NCBI RefSeq assembly: GCF_024029775.1
Contig: NZ_CP097122.1
Coordinates: 800,001 to 864,000, forward strand
DNA from: Fructobacillus americanaquae
GTDB taxonomy: Bacteria > Bacillota > Bacilli > Lactobacillales > Lactobacillaceae
DNA: 64,000 nucleotides
Direction of reading: 5' to 3'
Below are positions 1 through 12,480 of the stretch, in pieces; position 1 is the stretch's first letter; each line of letters starts with the position of its first letter. The notes beneath the pieces are model-generated. The model had not been told where the DNA came from, searched no databases, and saw nothing but the letters and a program-made list of their open reading frames with translations. The position numbers and the translations under genes are program-made.

Positions 1-962
<962 letters not shown>

Positions 963-1158
963 AAAAGTTTGAAGATTGCTCTTCGATTAAACTGACTAGT
1001 TGCTATCTCTCGATAACGCCTATCCGTTTATTGTTTGTTACGAATTGACTTCGCAAATTTGTTTGTGACTACTTACCAAGTAGCCACCGTTACAGATTTG
1101 TTTGTTCAAAGTTTTGTTCAGTTTTCAATGTGCGATGCCTTGTTGGGCAACTCATTTA

Positions 1159-1384
1159 TCTTACCTCAGCTGTGACCTAAAGTCAACAACTAATTTAGAA
1201 AGTTATTTGAGTTGCTTTGTTAGGGCAACTTGATTAGTTTATCAGGAATGTTGAAGCTTGTCAACAACTTTCTGATGAACTTTTATCAACTGCCGGTCAT
1301 CTCTGACAACCAGCGCCTCGATCGAAGCAGCTTTGCTTCGTAACGAACAATAACTAGTATAGCGCCTACCTGACTACTCGTCAA
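1159..1384 (-). promoter_or_regulatory. three tandem sigma-A promoters of the rRNA operon
   Basis: Three promoter-like pairs, each with a 17-bp spacer, precede the 16S gene on the minus strand. P1 has TTGACG (1379-1384) and TATACT (1356-1361). P2 has TTGACA (1259-1264) and TAAACT (1236-1241). P3 has TTGACT (1182-1187) and TAAGAT (1159-1164). A hairpin (AGTTGC/GCAACT) lies between P2 and P3. The leader from about 1150 to 963 contains the motif ATTGAAAACTGAACAAAA, which resembles Bacillus pre-16S leaders. No gene is visible between 963 and 1673. Confidence 0.75.
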
Positions 1385-1456
1385 CACTTTTTTAATAATT
1401 TTTTGAAAGTTTTGATTACGTTAAAAGGTGTTATTGTACATTTTTCGATGATGACT

Positions 1457-1549
1457 ACTTTTTGTTAATTTATTGTAAAAAAATACTGTACTTTACACTC
1501 CTTTAAATTTAACATTTATCTAATTATGATTAAAAATGCGACTTTTTGT
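1457..1549 (+). repeat. two direct repeats upstream of the LytTR regulator gene
   Basis: ACTTTTTGT followed by an AT-rich TTGT-containing tail occurs at 1457 and again at 1541. The copies are 84 bp apart, close to eight helical turns. The second copy sits just upstream of a TATAAT at 1581-1586. LytTR proteins often bind paired direct repeats near their own or target promoters, so autoregulation is possible. The region is very AT-rich and the repeats could be coincidental. Confidence 0.35.
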
Positions 1550-1673
1550 AAATATTTGTGGTGAAAAATTATGGTTTTCGTATAATTAATATAGAATTTA
1601 TTCTTTATCTAATAGTACTAATCAATTTCATTCATTGATTTAGAAAGGTGTCTAAACGGGAAAGGAGGCGAAT

Positions 1674-2429
1674 ATGGCTTGCCATATTCTAACAACAAAG
1701 AAGCGTGACCAGCGCTTGTTCCGTAAAATCTTAATCGATCCATATATTTTTGAAACTCCACGAGAACTTTTACTCGCGATTCGCTCAAATAAACGAGGTC
1801 CAATTTTGATTATTGATTTGGAGATCCGTGGTCACGAAAAGATTGGCTTTCAAACTGCCGAATTAGTTAAGAAGAACAATCCCAACGCCCAAATCATTCT
1901 CTTAGCGGAAGATAGTCGTTTGGCTAATTATTGTTTCGAATACCAAGTTGGGGTTTTAGACTTCATTATTAAGAATGACCGTGATTTGACTTTTCAAAAG
2001 CGTCTTTTACGTGCCATTGAAAAGGCCCAATACAATCTTCACAAAATTTTTTACACAAAACCAAATTTTGTACGTTTTCCAAACGGAACACGGTCAATTT
2101 TGGTTGATTTAACACATGTCATTTATATCTCTTGTGAAAAGGGGACTCACCACCTCATTTTGCATGAACACGACCGTATCACGAAAATCAGGGCAACACT
2201 TAAAACCATTGTCCCACTCCATAAAGATATTTGTCAGATTCACTCAAGCTTTGCCATTAATTTAAACTATTTAAAGGACTACCAACCCAAGAAAAAAATT
2301 ATTACGCTCTCAACTGGCAACGCTTTACCGGTTTCTCGTCGCTATACAAGCGAAGTCCGAATGCACACAACTTGGTTTACTGAACCACCGAGCAAAGATG
2401 AAAATCCAAACTTCAAACGCAACGATTAA
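1674..2429 (+). CDS. orphan response regulator, AgrA/ComE type with LytTR DNA-binding domain
   Basis: This 251-residue protein has an N-terminal receiver-like half (residues 1-120) and a LytTR DNA-binding half (about 135-235). The receiver contains LIIDLEIRGH, where the Asp of IIDLE is the likely phosphoacceptor, and CFEYQVGVLDFI, a pattern typical of AgrA. The LytTR part shows VIYISCEKGTHHLILH, the HSSFAINL segment and a PVSRRY segment. The start follows AAAGGAGG at 1661-1668. No histidine kinase or pheromone gene is adjacent, so the signal is unknown. A possible promoter is TATAAT at 1581 with a weak -35. The gene is transcribed against the direction of replication, unlike its neighbours. 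Confidence 0.85.
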   Translation: MACHILTTKKRDQRLFRKILIDPYIFETPRELLLAIRSNKRGPILIIDLEIRGHEKIGFQTAELVKKNNPNAQIILLAEDSRLANYCFEYQVGVLDFIIKNDRDLTFQKRLLRAIEKAQYNLHKIFYTKPNFVRFPNGTRSILVDLTHVIYISCEKGTHHLILHEHDRITKIRATLKTIVPLHKDICQIHSSFAINLNYLKDYQPKKKIITLSTGNALPVSRRYTSEVRMHTTWFTEPPSKDENPNFKRND

Positions 2430-2433
2430 AAGA

Positions 2434-2475
2434 AAAAACATCACGACCACAGATAGTGTGGTTGTGATGTTTTTA
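2434..2475 (+). terminator. terminator after the LytTR regulator gene
   Basis: A long stem (ACATCACGACCACA paired with TGTGGTTGTGATGT) with a small GATA-containing loop is flanked by A and T runs, so it can work in both directions. Confidence 0.85.
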
Positions 2476-2739
2476 AAACTGATTGAAACGATTTGATAAA
2501 CAAAAAAAGAAAATCACTGATTCAAAATCACTTATTACTCCCAATATCATTCGCCTTAACGTCATCAACAAAGGATGGCGGCCACTTACTGAAAATAACA
2601 GCAAACAGCAACTCCCAAAAATTAAAGTTGCTTTCTATCACATCCCGATCCATTCCGAAAATCATCTAATATTATTGCTAGCTATTATCATATCTTGATG
2701 GGCTTAAGATGCCAACCTCTTCATTTTATTTTTCTAAAA
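2476..2739. other. intergenic stretch without a supported gene
   Basis: This stretch lies between two convergent terminators. Short open frames exist on both strands, but none has a Shine-Dalgarno site or a recognisable product. I see no RNA structure of note. Confidence 0.6.
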
Positions 2740-2799
2740 TAAAAACACCACGGTTTAATCACAGACAATTTGTCCCTGACTATTGTGGTGTTTTATTTT
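2740..2799 (-). terminator. gyrA terminator, bidirectional
   Basis: The outer stem AAACACCAC/GTGGTGTTT encloses the inner palindrome GACAATTTGTC at 2764-2774. T-runs lie on both sides. Confidence 0.8.
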
Positions 2800-2801
2800 G
2801 A

Positions 2802-5378
2802 TTATTGCTCAGAATCTGTATCGTTTTGGTCAGCCTCTGCTCGAGCAACTAAGTCACTAACTTGGTCGCTAACAGGGGACTGGCTATTATCTGCTGCTTC
2901 TTGGCTTTGAACCAAAGCAGCTTCTGGACTATCTTCGTCCATCTCAACTGGTTCCAATTTCGTCAAGGTTGCTACCTTGCTGTCGTCTTCCAAACGAATC
3001 AAACGAACGCCTTGCGTTGCTCGACTGGTTTGACTAACTGTATCAACGCTGAAGCGAATCATAACGCCCTGGTCAGTAGTGACCATAATGTCTTCATCGC
3101 CATCAACAGTGACCATGGCAGCCAGTGGTCCGTTCTTTTCGGTGATTGTTGCCGTCTTGATCCCTTTACCGCCACGACCCTTAACAGGGTATTCAGCAGC
3201 TGCTGTTTGCTTCCCATAGCCCTTTTGACTAATCACAAAGACCTTCGAGTCCGGAGTTAAGATATCGGCACCGATCACTTCATCTCCGTCACGCAAGTTG
3301 ATTCCTCGTACACCAGCAGCACCACGCCCCATTAGTCGGACCGCTTCTTCCGCGAAGGTCACGGAGTAACCATTCATCGTGGCAATCACAATATTTTGCA
3401 AACCATCTGTTTGCAAGACCTTCAAAATTTCATCATCATCACGTAGGGTCAATGCTTTCAAGCCAGATGTTCGAATGTGGGCAAAGTCTTGTACCTGTGT
3501 CCGCTTAACGACACCCTTGCGAGTAACAAAGAAGAGATTATCTTGGCTTTCAGCTGGATTACCACTAACAGATAGAAGGGATTGAATCTTTTCATCTTCT
3601 TCAAAGTTCAAAAGATTAATCACAGGGATTCCCTTAGCCTGACGACCATATTCAGGAATCTCATAGCCCTTCATCCGATAGACCTTTCCCTTGTTGGTAA
3701 AGAAGAAGAGGGAGTCATGGGTTGAAAGGTTAACCAACTGGTCCACGAAGTCTTCATCATTCAGATTCATCCCTTGAACACCACGACCACCACGGTTTTG
3801 TGCCTTAAACTCGCTCGCTGGCACCCGCTTGATGTAGCCGTTATTAGTCAAAGTAACAATGACATCTTCTTCTTCAATCAAATCTTCGTCTTCGATGCTG
3901 GTAACATCACCAACTTGCAATTCTGTCCGACGAGGATCACCAAAACGGTTTTGGATTTCAAGCAATTCATCATAGATCAACTGATCGATGCGTTCTTGGT
4001 GGGCCAAGATATCCTTCAGATCAGCAATCAAAGCAACCAACTTTTGGTATTCGTCTTCTAGCTTATCGCGTTCCAAACCGGTCAACCGGACTAAACGCAT
4101 GTCTAAGATGGCCTGTGACTGCTTGTCCGAGAGGTCATAGCCCTCAATCAAACGTGTCTTGGCTTCATCAGAAGTCTTGGATGAACGAATAATATTGATA
4201 ATTGCATCAATGTGGTCAAGGGCAATGCGCAAACCTTCTAAAATATGTGCCCGTGCTTCAGCCTTCTTTAAGTCAAAGCTTGTCCGACGACGAATGACAG
4301 AACGCTGGTGGTCCAGATAGGCCACCAGGATTTCCTTCAAACTCAGCGTCTTCGGAGCACCATGGTCGATGGCCAACATGTTGAAAGAGAACCCAGTCTG
4401 CAAAAGGGTTTGCTTGTACAAATTATTTAAAATAACCGATGCGGAAGAATCTCGTCGGACATCGATTGAAATCCGCAAACCTTCACGGTCGGTTTCATCA
4501 CGAATACCGGTAATGCCTTCAATCTTCTTATCGCGAGCTAATTCCGAAATCCGTTCAATCAAACGCGCCTTGTTAACGGCGTAGGGGAGTTCTGTCACGA
4601 TAATCTGTTCTCGACCTGATTTTGTCGTTTCAATATCGACCTTAGCCCGAATCGTTATTGTGCCCCGACCGGTTTCATAAGCCTTGCGGATACCAGCCTT
4701 ACCCATGACGATTCCACCAGTTGGGAAATCAGGACCGGGTAGTGCTTCCATCAAATCAGCCGTCGTCGCCTCCGGTTTGTTCATCAAGATATGCAAGGCC
4801 GAAATGACCTCGCCCAAATTATGCGTTGGAATATTGGTTGTCATTCCAACGGCGATTCCGGTTGCACCGTTGACCAAGAGGTTCGGGATTCGAGCAGGTA
4901 GAACCTCCGGTTCGCGTTCCTCACCATCGTAGTTTGGCACGAAATCAACCGTATCCTTATTCAGGTCACGGACCATTTCCATTGCCACTTTCGACAAACG
5001 AGCTTCCGTATATCGCATGGCAGCGGCACTATCACCATCAACAGAACCAAAGTTTCCATGGCCATCTACCAACAAGTAGCGGTATGAAAAGTCCTGCGCC
5101 ATTCGGACCATTGATTCATAGATTGCTGAATCACCGTGAGGGTGGTACTTACCCATAACATCCCCGACAATACGGGCTGATTTTTTATGGGGTTTATCTG
5201 GCGTATTGCCTTGCTCAATCATCGAATAAAGGATTCGACGATGAACAGGCTTCATCCCATCACGGACGTCAGGCAAAGCCCGAGCCACAATTACTGACAT
5301 GGCATAGGACAAGAATGACGTCTTCATTTGCTCGGACAAATGCGTATTTTGAATCCGAGTATCCATTTCTTCTGGCAT
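2802..5378 (-). CDS. gyrA: DNA gyrase subunit A
   Basis: The 858-residue breakage-and-reunion subunit of DNA gyrase introduces negative supercoils together with GyrB. The quinolone region [10 protein letters not shown] is present, with wild-type-like Ser84 and Glu88. The catalytic tyrosine is Tyr123 in [11 protein letters not shown] GyrA-box variant, QNRGGRG, is found near residue 565, which separates it from ParC, and six beta-propeller repeats fill the C-terminal third. The tail is acidic, rich in Asp, Glu and Gln. The start follows GAGGAG, and an out-of-frame ATG lies just upstream. gyrB ends 32 bp before it, so the two are co-transcribed. Confidence 0.98.
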   Translation of the reverse strand: MPEEMDTRIQNTHLSEQMKTSFLSYAMSVIVARALPDVRDGMKPVHRRILYSMIEQGNTPDKPHKKSARIVGDVMGKYHPHGDSAIYESMVRMAQDFSYRYLLVDGHGNFGSVDGDSAAAMRYTEARLSKVAMEMVRDLNKDTVDFVPNYDGEEREPEVLPARIPNLLVNGATGIAVGMTTNIPTHNLGEVISALHILMNKPEATTADLMEALPGPDFPTGGIVMGKAGIRKAYETGRGTITIRAKVDIETTKSGREQIIVTELPYAVNKARLIERISELARDKKIEGITGIRDETDREGLRISIDVRRDSSASVILNNLYKQTLLQTGFSFNMLAIDHGAPKTLSLKEILVAYLDHQRSVIRRRTSFDLKKAEARAHILEGLRIALDHIDAIINIIRSSKTSDEAKTRLIEGYDLSDKQSQAILDMRLVRLTGLERDKLEDEYQKLVALIADLKDILAHQERIDQLIYDELLEIQNRFGDPRRTELQVGDVTSIEDEDLIEEEDVIVTLTNNGYIKRVPASEFKAQNRGGRGVQGMNLNDEDFVDQLVNLSTHDSLFFFTNKGKVYRMKGYEIPEYGRQAKGIPVINLLNFEEDEKIQSLLSVSGNPAESQDNLFFVTRKGVVKRTQVQDFAHIRTSGLKALTLRDDDEILKVLQTDGLQNIVIATMNGYSVTFAEEAVRLMGRGAAGVRGINLRDGDEVIGADILTPDSKVFVISQKGYGKQTAAAEYPVKGRGGKGIKTATITEKNGPLAAMVTVDGDEDIMVTTDQGVMIRFSVDTVSQTSRATQGVRLIRLEDDSKVATLTKLEPVEMDEDSPEAALVQSQEAADNSQSPVSDQVSDLVARAEADQNDTDSEQ

Positions 5379-5410
5379 TTCATTTACTCCTCGTCAAACA
5401 CGACCGACAA

Positions 5411-7414
<2,004 letters not shown>

Positions 7415-7428
7415 TTACGCCATCATGG

Positions 7429-8547
7429 CTACTCTTCCACTTGCACATGACCAGCTTTGACGATAAAAATTTTTGGTTCCTTGATCAACTGACGGGCCAC
7501 TTCCGTTAGGGAAGGGGCCGTGATAAAGGTTTGAACCTTGTCTTGAATAGCCATTAAAAGGTGCGTTTGCCGGTTGGCATCCAACTCACTTAAAACATCA
7601 TCCAAGAGCAAGACGGGATACTCACCCGTTTCTTGATGCATCAATTCGATTTCACCAAGCTTTAAGGCTAAGGCCGCCGTCCTCTGTTGTCCTTGCGAGC
7701 CAAAAACCGCCACATTGGCTTGGTTGACATCAATAATAAAATCATCTCGATGTGGACCTGCCAAAGTAGTGCCTTGACGCTTTTCACGCTCGGCATTCTT
7801 CTCAAAGACCAACAAAAGAGCCTCTTGCACTTGATCTTTTTGCATCTCCACTTCAACTGGAATCGCCGTTTGGTAATGCAAGGTTAAAATCTCTTTTTGA
7901 CTGGCTATTTCCTGATGAATTTGATTTGCCTGGGCTTCTAATTTGATTAAAAATTGCTGTCGAGCCAAAATAATTTGACTAGCGACGTCGATTAGCTGCT
8001 CAGTTAAGACATCTAAAAAAATCTGGTCGCGCTGGCCACCCTGGGCCCAGGCCTTTAGATAGGCATTGCGTTCTTTGAGAATTTTTTTGTATTGGCTACT
8101 TTGCTGTAGATAGAGTTTGTTCATTTGTCCAAACTCGATGTCGATAAAACGGCGCCTAATCGTCGGTGCTCCCTTAACCAAATCCAGGTCTTCCGGAGCA
8201 AATAAAATGACGTTTAGCTGACCAATGTAAGTTGACAGCCGGGATTGATCAAGATGATTAACCCGAGCCTGCTTGCCTTTAGCAGACCAAGAAAGGGAAA
8301 GGGGCGTTTGACCAAACCGATTTTTGATTCGACCAGCAATTTTTGCCTCTTTTTGTCCCCACTGAATCAAATCCTTATCAGTTTTTGTCCGGTGGGAGCG
8401 AGCTAATGCCAGTGCATAAATACTTTCCAAGAGGTTTGTCTTTCCTTGGGCATTCTCACCCAAAAAGACGTTAATCCCACTTTGGAAATGCAAATCAGTT
8501 TGATCATAATTACGGAAATGGTTGAGAGATAAATCGCTTAGTTCCAA
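7429..8547 (-). CDS. recF: DNA replication and repair protein RecF
   Basis: RecF is an SMC-like ATPase that binds single-strand gaps and helps load RecA. The 372-residue length is normal for the family. The Walker A motif GENAQGKTN lies near residue 32, the signature segment [11 protein letters not shown] near residue 285, and the Walker B/D-loop [11 protein letters not shown] near 315. Its first bases overlap the end of yaaA by 10 bp, which suggests translational coupling. Confidence 0.97.
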   Translation of the reverse strand: MELSDLSLNHFRNYDQTDLHFQSGINVFLGENAQGKTNLLESIYALALARSHRTKTDKDLIQWGQKEAKIAGRIKNRFGQTPLSLSWSAKGKQARVNHLDQSRLSTYIGQLNVILFAPEDLDLVKGAPTIRRRFIDIEFGQMNKLYLQQSSQYKKILKERNAYLKAWAQGGQRDQIFLDVLTEQLIDVASQIILARQQFLIKLEAQANQIHQEIASQKEILTLHYQTAIPVEVEMQKDQVQEALLLVFEKNAEREKRQGTTLAGPHRDDFIIDVNQANVAVFGSQGQQRTAALALKLGEIELMHQETGEYPVLLLDDVLSELDANRQTHLLMAIQDKVQTFITAPSLTEVARQLIKEPKIFIVKAGHVQVEE

Positions 8548-8939
8548 GATCCTGGTCCACTTGGCTTTTGCTTCGATGACCGCTGAACCGCTTTGTTACT
8601 TGCTCGTTGTTGACGAGCAAGCGCTGTTTGGCGTTTCTTTTCCTTGTGTGCTGCTTGCTTTTGACTAGCAGCAAATCGAGCTAAGATTGCCTGTTTTTCA
8701 GCTTCTTCGGCCTCTTCCTCTGCGCTTTGGTTATCAATCAAATAGCGCGTTTCTTGGAAGTCAACCTGGTCACCTGGGTACAATTTCTTACCCCGGCGAT
8801 TTTCTTCTTCGCCATTTAACAACACTGATTGCTCAGCGAGAAAAGCTTTTGCCTGGCCACCAGAAGCAATAATGTTTTCCATTTTAAGCAACTGAGCCAG
8901 GGTGATATAAGCGGTTTTAATTGCTACGCGTTCAGCCAT
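8538..8939 (-). CDS. yaaA: S4-domain RNA-binding protein YaaA (RlbA-like)
   Basis: This small protein has an N-terminal S4 fold. [20 protein letters not shown] and [20 protein letters not shown] are the typical S4 segments of the protein always found between dnaN and recF in Firmicutes. The C-terminal 60 residues are a charged, Ala/Glu/Lys/Gln-rich tail, longer than in the roughly 70-residue Bacillus homologue and probably disordered. It starts after GGGGAAAACG. Its exact role is not settled; in the family it is linked to ribosome assembly. Confidence 0.88.
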   Translation of the reverse strand: MAERVAIKTAYITLAQLLKMENIIASGGQAKAFLAEQSVLLNGEEENRRGKKLYPGDQVDFQETRYLIDNQSAEEEAEEAEKQAILARFAASQKQAAHKEKKRQTALARQQRASNKAVQRSSKQKPSGPGSWN

Positions 8940-8976
8940 CGTTTTCCCCGATTTCTTGGTAAATACTTACTCCGTT

Positions 8977-8990
8977 ATTATACCATACTT
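8977..8990 (-). promoter_or_regulatory. extended -10 promoter for yaaA-recF-gyrB-gyrA
   Basis: On the minus strand the sequence TATGGTATAAT gives a TGn-extended TATAAT (-10 at 8977-8982). No good -35 is seen. It lies about 40 bp upstream of yaaA and downstream of the dnaN terminator. Confidence 0.65.
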
Positions 8991-9097
8991 ACGCTAATTT
9001 GCCCCTGAGAGCCGTTTTTAGCTTAATTTCTTTGTTTTGGACATTCATGCCAAACAGATAAAAAAGTAGCAGCAGGCTTCCTTGTGCAAATTGGCAC

Positions 9098-9132
9098 AAA
9101 AAAAGAACATCAACCAAAGAAGATGTTCTTTT
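9098..9132 (-). terminator. dnaN terminator
   Basis: AGAACATC pairs with GATGTTCT, followed on the minus strand by TTTTTTT. It separates dnaA-dnaN from the yaaA-gyrA transcript. Confidence 0.85.
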
Positions 9133-9144
9133 CTAAAGAATTAA

Positions 9145-10278
9145 TTAAAATGTGCGTACTGGTGTTACCAATTGGAGTTGTTTATTATCGGTTTCACCTT
9201 CAGGGATGATGATGAAAGGCCGTAAGTTAGTTGTAAACTTCAATTCAACCGTTCTTCCCTGCAAAACGCGCAAGGCATCACGAACATAATCTGGATTAAA
9301 AGAAATTTCCAAATCTTCACCAACAACCTTTTTTGCTGTCAGCTCTTCCTTTACTTGACCAACTTCTTGTGAATTTCCAGAAAGTTGTGCTTGGCCATCT
9401 TTAATGGTCAGCAAAATCACGTTATTGCGTGATTCGTGTGACAGCAACGAAGCACGATCGATGGCACCTGACAAAACGGCCGCATCAATTTGCAGTTCGG
9501 TAGTTGCTTCATTTGGAATCAAGCGATCTGTTTCTGGATAATTTCCTTCCAACAAGCGTGAATAGAAAGTCGTCTTACCAAAGATAAAAGCAGCCTGGTT
9601 GGTTGAAAGCTTAATTTCAACACGATTTTGTCCATCTAACAATGATTGCAATTCATTAAAGGCCTTTGCTGGAATAATAACCGATATTTTATCAGTATTT
9701 TCTGTTCCAGTTAACGTTACGATTCGTTGCGACAAGCGGTGTGAATCAGTTGTAACAGCTTTAATTTGGTTGCCATCCAACGTTAAATGAATTCCCATTA
9801 AAATTGGACGACTTTCTTGCGTTGAAGCTGAAATTTTTGTTTGGGCAATAATTTCAACTAATTGAGCAGCGGAAACCTTTAATGATTTGCTTTCCGTTAG
9901 TTCCGGTAATTTTGGATAAGCTGAACTTGGTTGGCCATTAATTTTAAATGATGCTGAACCAGAAGTAATCAAAGCTTGCAAACCATCAATTTCAAGTGTC
10001 ATTTTGTCAGCAGGTAAATGCTTGACAATATTAATAAAGAAAGTTGCGGGGAGGGTAATACCACCTGTATTTTCAATTACTAATTCATTAGTGGTATCAC
10101 TTGCTTCCAATGCGATTTTAATTGAGATATCAGCATTTGATCCCGTTAAGACCAGGTCTTCTTCGGACAACTCTAATTTAATGTTAGTCAAAATCGGAAT
10201 GGTTGTTCGAGATGAAATTGCGCGAGCAACATCATTTAAAGCTTTGATAAAGGCTTGACGGTTAATCGAAAATTTCAT
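9145..10278 (-). CDS. dnaN: DNA polymerase III beta subunit (sliding clamp)
   Basis: The 377-residue beta clamp has three successive clamp folds of about 120 residues each and forms a ring that tethers the polymerase to DNA. The N-terminus MKFSINRQAFIKALNDV and the C-terminal LVTPVRTF with its conserved TPVR are typical. The start is set by AAAGGAGG at about ten bases. dnaA ends 177 bp upstream, and the gap holds the origin unwinding element. A TATAAT at 10313-10318 (minus) may give dnaN its own promoter. Confidence 0.98.
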   Translation of the reverse strand: MKFSINRQAFIKALNDVARAISSRTTIPILTNIKLELSEEDLVLTGSNADISIKIALEASDTTNELVIENTGGITLPATFFINIVKHLPADKMTLEIDGLQALITSGSASFKINGQPSSAYPKLPELTESKSLKVSAAQLVEIIAQTKISASTQESRPILMGIHLTLDGNQIKAVTTDSHRLSQRIVTLTGTENTDKISVIIPAKAFNELQSLLDGQNRVEIKLSTNQAAFIFGKTTFYSRLLEGNYPETDRLIPNEATTELQIDAAVLSGAIDRASLLSHESRNNVILLTIKDGQAQLSGNSQEVGQVKEELTAKKVVGEDLEISFNPDYVRDALRVLQGRTVELKFTTNLRPFIIIPEGETDNKQLQLVTPVRTF

Positions 10279-10333
10279 GGCGTACGGCCTCCTTTATGGT
10301 CGGTACATCTATATTATATTAGTATTATTTAAC

Positions 10334-10451
10334 TAGTAGTAATAATAAGGGCTGTGGAAACGGGGGATTGAAGAATCAGGCCTAATTTACTCGCTTTTTA
10401 CCTGTTGATAACTTTGGGACTAACTTGCTAGAAAAGGGAGTGTTGTCCACA
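10334..10451 (-). other. origin unwinding region (DnaA-trio element with DnaA boxes) between dnaA and dnaN
   Basis: On the plus strand TAG-TAG-TAA-TAA-TAA (10334-10348) is followed by GGGC and a DnaA-box-like TGTGGAAAC (10353-10361). Read 3' to 5' these are five consecutive [G/A]AT trios next to a GC patch and a box, which matches the basal unwinding system described for Bacillus subtilis. Further boxes are TGTTGATAA (10403-10411) and TTGTCCACA (10443-10451). AT-rich DNA continues to about 10310. This is the likely strand-opening site, but it is an inference from motif architecture. Confidence 0.75.
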
Positions 10452-10455
10452 AGGC

Positions 10456-11835
10456 CTATTTCCCGTTTTTTATCTCATTGGCCAGGTCTTCAATCAGTTC
10501 CTTTGTTTTTGGTTCCGTTTCGACCTGTTCAGCTACCTTGTTGTAGGCATGTGAAATCGATGAGTGGTCGCGACCACCAAATGATCGACCAATATCTGGT
10601 AAGGATTTATTTGTCATGGTTCGGGTGAGGTAAATGGCGATGTGTCTTGCCGTTACTAAATCAGCTTGCCGTCTAGATCCCTGCATATCGGCAATTGTTT
10701 GCATAAAGTAGTTAGCAACGGTTTCTTGAATCCGCTCTACCGTAATCTTTTTGCCTTGGTCAATGTTTAGCTCGGTCAAAATTGATTGGGCCGTTTCAAT
10801 GGTTGCCGGCTTGTTCATGAAGCGAATCTTGGCTTCAAACTTATGAAAAGCGCCTTCCAAAGAACGGACGTTGGTATCAATCTTTTCGCCAATTAGTTCC
10901 AGTACCTCGTTTGGAATATCTAGATCATTGCGTTCTTGCAAGTTGCGCAAAATTGCGACCCGGGTTGGTAAATCGGGCTTTTGAATGTCCTGGGTAATTC
11001 CCGCTTCAAAGCGGGAGGTCAACCTAGTCAGTAAGTCTGGAATATCAGTTGGATAGCGGTCGGAAGTCATCACAATCTGCTTACCAGCCTTGGTTAAGGC
11101 GTTAAAAGTATTGAAGAACTCTTCTTGCACCTTTTCTTTACCAGACCAGAACTGAATATCATCAATTAAAAGCATATCCAGCGATCGATATGTTTTTTTA
11201 AATTTAGCCGTCGCGTTGGAATCGGCTTTGTTTCCTTCACGAAGTGAATCCGTAAAGTCATTTAAAAAGTCTTCTGCAGTTGCATATTTGATGCTGGCAT
11301 TTGGGTGGGTAGTTGCATATTCATTACCGATTGACTGCATCAAATGTGTCTTACCCAGACCAACCCCTCCATAAATAAGGAAGGGGTTATAGACCTTGCC
11401 GGGTGCTTCAGCAACTGCTAAGGCAACTGCTAAGGCGTTTTCGTTTCCGGCCCCTTTGACGAATTTATCAAAGGTAAAATCAGAATTTAAATCGTTTTCT
11501 TGGGAGAAAGGAATTTGGGTCGGTTCATTGTAGCCATTGAAGTTACCGCTTGTTTCAGTTTCGCTGTCTTCTTCGACTTTTAGTTCTGGTCGAATGAAGT
11601 CGCCGGTAATTTCGTTGGCATGCTGGACGAAATCCATCGCATACTGTTGTGTATTCCATGCTTGAATGATATCAGCGGCATGGTCGGTCGGAACAGATAA
11701 AACAAGTTTGCCATCTTTAAAGCCAAGCGGCGTAAGTGGGGCAATCATTGCTTCAAAACTGACAGGACCAGTTGTTTTGTAAAGTCTGAGACTGACCTCT
11801 TTCCAAAGGACGTCGGGATCAAGTTGTTTTGCCAT
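10456..11835 (-). CDS. dnaA: chromosomal replication initiator DnaA
   Basis: DnaA is the ATP-dependent origin-binding protein. Domain I covers residues 1-80, a variable acidic linker 85-115, and the AAA+ core starts near 120 with Walker A GGVGLGKTH (about 156-164) and Walker B LLIDDIQF. The C-terminal DNA-binding helix-turn-helix carries the signature GRSFGGRDHSSISHAY. A longer open frame begins 12 bases upstream at a TTG, but that TTG overlaps the Shine-Dalgarno site TTGGAG, so the ATG at 11835 is the true start (459 residues). A perfect DnaA box lies just upstream of the promoter, consistent with autoregulation. Confidence 0.98.
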   Translation of the reverse strand: MAKQLDPDVLWKEVSLRLYKTTGPVSFEAMIAPLTPLGFKDGKLVLSVPTDHAADIIQAWNTQQYAMDFVQHANEITGDFIRPELKVEEDSETETSGNFNGYNEPTQIPFSQENDLNSDFTFDKFVKGAGNENALAVALAVAEAPGKVYNPFLIYGGVGLGKTHLMQSIGNEYATTHPNASIKYATAEDFLNDFTDSLREGNKADSNATAKFKKTYRSLDMLLIDDIQFWSGKEKVQEEFFNTFNALTKAGKQIVMTSDRYPTDIPDLLTRLTSRFEAGITQDIQKPDLPTRVAILRNLQERNDLDIPNEVLELIGEKIDTNVRSLEGAFHKFEAKIRFMNKPATIETAQSILTELNIDQGKKITVERIQETVANYFMQTIADMQGSRRQADLVTARHIAIYLTRTMTNKSLPDIGRSFGGRDHSSISHAYNKVAEQVETEPKTKELIEDLANEIKNGK

Positions 11836-11880
11836 GTAAATCTCCAAGAAAAGTAGATAAAGGATGAAGCTATGCTGAAT

Positions 11881-11919
11881 ATTATAGCAAAAAAAAGGGG
11901 TAAAGACTAGTTATCCACA
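11881..11919 (-). promoter_or_regulatory. dnaA promoter with overlapping DnaA box
   Basis: On the minus strand GCTATAAT gives a -10 at 11881-11886. The -35 is poor. A perfect DnaA box TTATCCACA (11911-11919) lies just beyond the -35 position, placed for autorepression. Confidence 0.6.
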
Positions 11920-12189
11920 GGAAAGAGGATAAAAAGAAAGTTATCCCGCTTGGGGACTAATAACTGTCTGTCATGTGGAGAAGAAAGGGAACAAATTTTC
12001 GGGTTATCCACATATCAACAAAGTTATCAACGTCAAAAAGTGGACTAATTTCGTTTTGTCTGACTTTTTCAACGTTATCCCCAGAAAGCAGTCCCCAGCC
12101 TGTGGATATGTGGATAAGTCGTGCATAAGGCGTGAAAAGACAGTTATTGTCCCCTTATGTCCACAACCTTGTGGTTTTCTTTTGGATAA
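11911..12189. other. oriC, DnaA-box cluster upstream of dnaA
   Basis: Perfect TTATCCACA boxes are at 11911-11919 and 12004-12012 on the plus strand, and TGTGGATAA is at 12109-12117 (minus orientation). Near matches are TTATCAACG (12024-12032), TTATCCCCA (12075-12083), TGTGGATAT (12101-12109, sharing one base with the next box) and TTTGGATAA (12181-12189). No gene is credible in 11836-12342. Together with the element at 10334-10451 this makes a bipartite origin with dnaA between the halves. Confidence 0.92.
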
Positions 12190-12259
12190 AGGCGTGGAAA
12201 GCTGATTTGAGCCAATTTTAAAATTTTTAGTGTTTTTGCTGGCGACTTTGGTGCAAAAC

Positions 12260-12288
12260 TTGCCTCAACGGCGTATCCATGGTATGAT
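12260..12288 (+). promoter_or_regulatory. rpmH promoter
   Basis: TTGCCT (12260-12265), a 17-bp spacer, and TATGAT (12283-12288) preceded by a TG dinucleotide. Confidence 0.65.
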
Positions 12289-12342
12289 TAGTCTCGAATT
12301 GCAAGAAATTTTGCAGACAAATTATTAATGGAGGAAATATAG

Positions 12343-12477
12343 ATGAAGCGTACATTCCAACCAAAGAAGCGTCATCGCGAACGCGTACACGGTTTCCGTA
12401 AGCGTATGAGCACTAGCAATGGCCGTAAGGTATTGGCTCGCCGTCGTGCTAAGGGCCGTAAGGTATTATCTGCCTAA
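12343..12477 (+). CDS. rpmH: 50S ribosomal protein L34
   Basis: This 44-residue, very basic protein begins [20 protein letters not shown] and ends in [12 protein letters not shown], the standard L34 pattern. It starts eight bases after GGAGGAAA. It is the first gene on the right-hand side of the origin, divergent from dnaA and followed by rnpA as in nearly all bacteria. Confidence 0.97.
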   Translation: MKRTFQPKKRHRERVHGFRKRMSTSNGRKVLARRRAKGRKVLSA

Positions 12478-12480
12478 TCA

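Noticed and set aside
2528-2665. 45-codon minus-strand frame starting MIFGMDRDVIES
   Set aside because: It has no ribosome-binding site or promoter, and is too short to judge by composition.
2483-2698. 71-codon frame between the LytTR gene and gyrA
   Set aside because: It starts at TTG without a Shine-Dalgarno site, lies between two terminators and matches no family.
4100-4740. quinolone-resistance or rifampicin-resistance changes in gyrA and rpoB
   Set aside because: GyrA residues Ser84/Glu88 and the RpoB His/Ser positions have the sensitive-type residues.
11975-12205. 76-codon frame across the DnaA boxes
   Set aside because: The region is the origin; the frame follows from the box sequences and has no ribosome-binding site.
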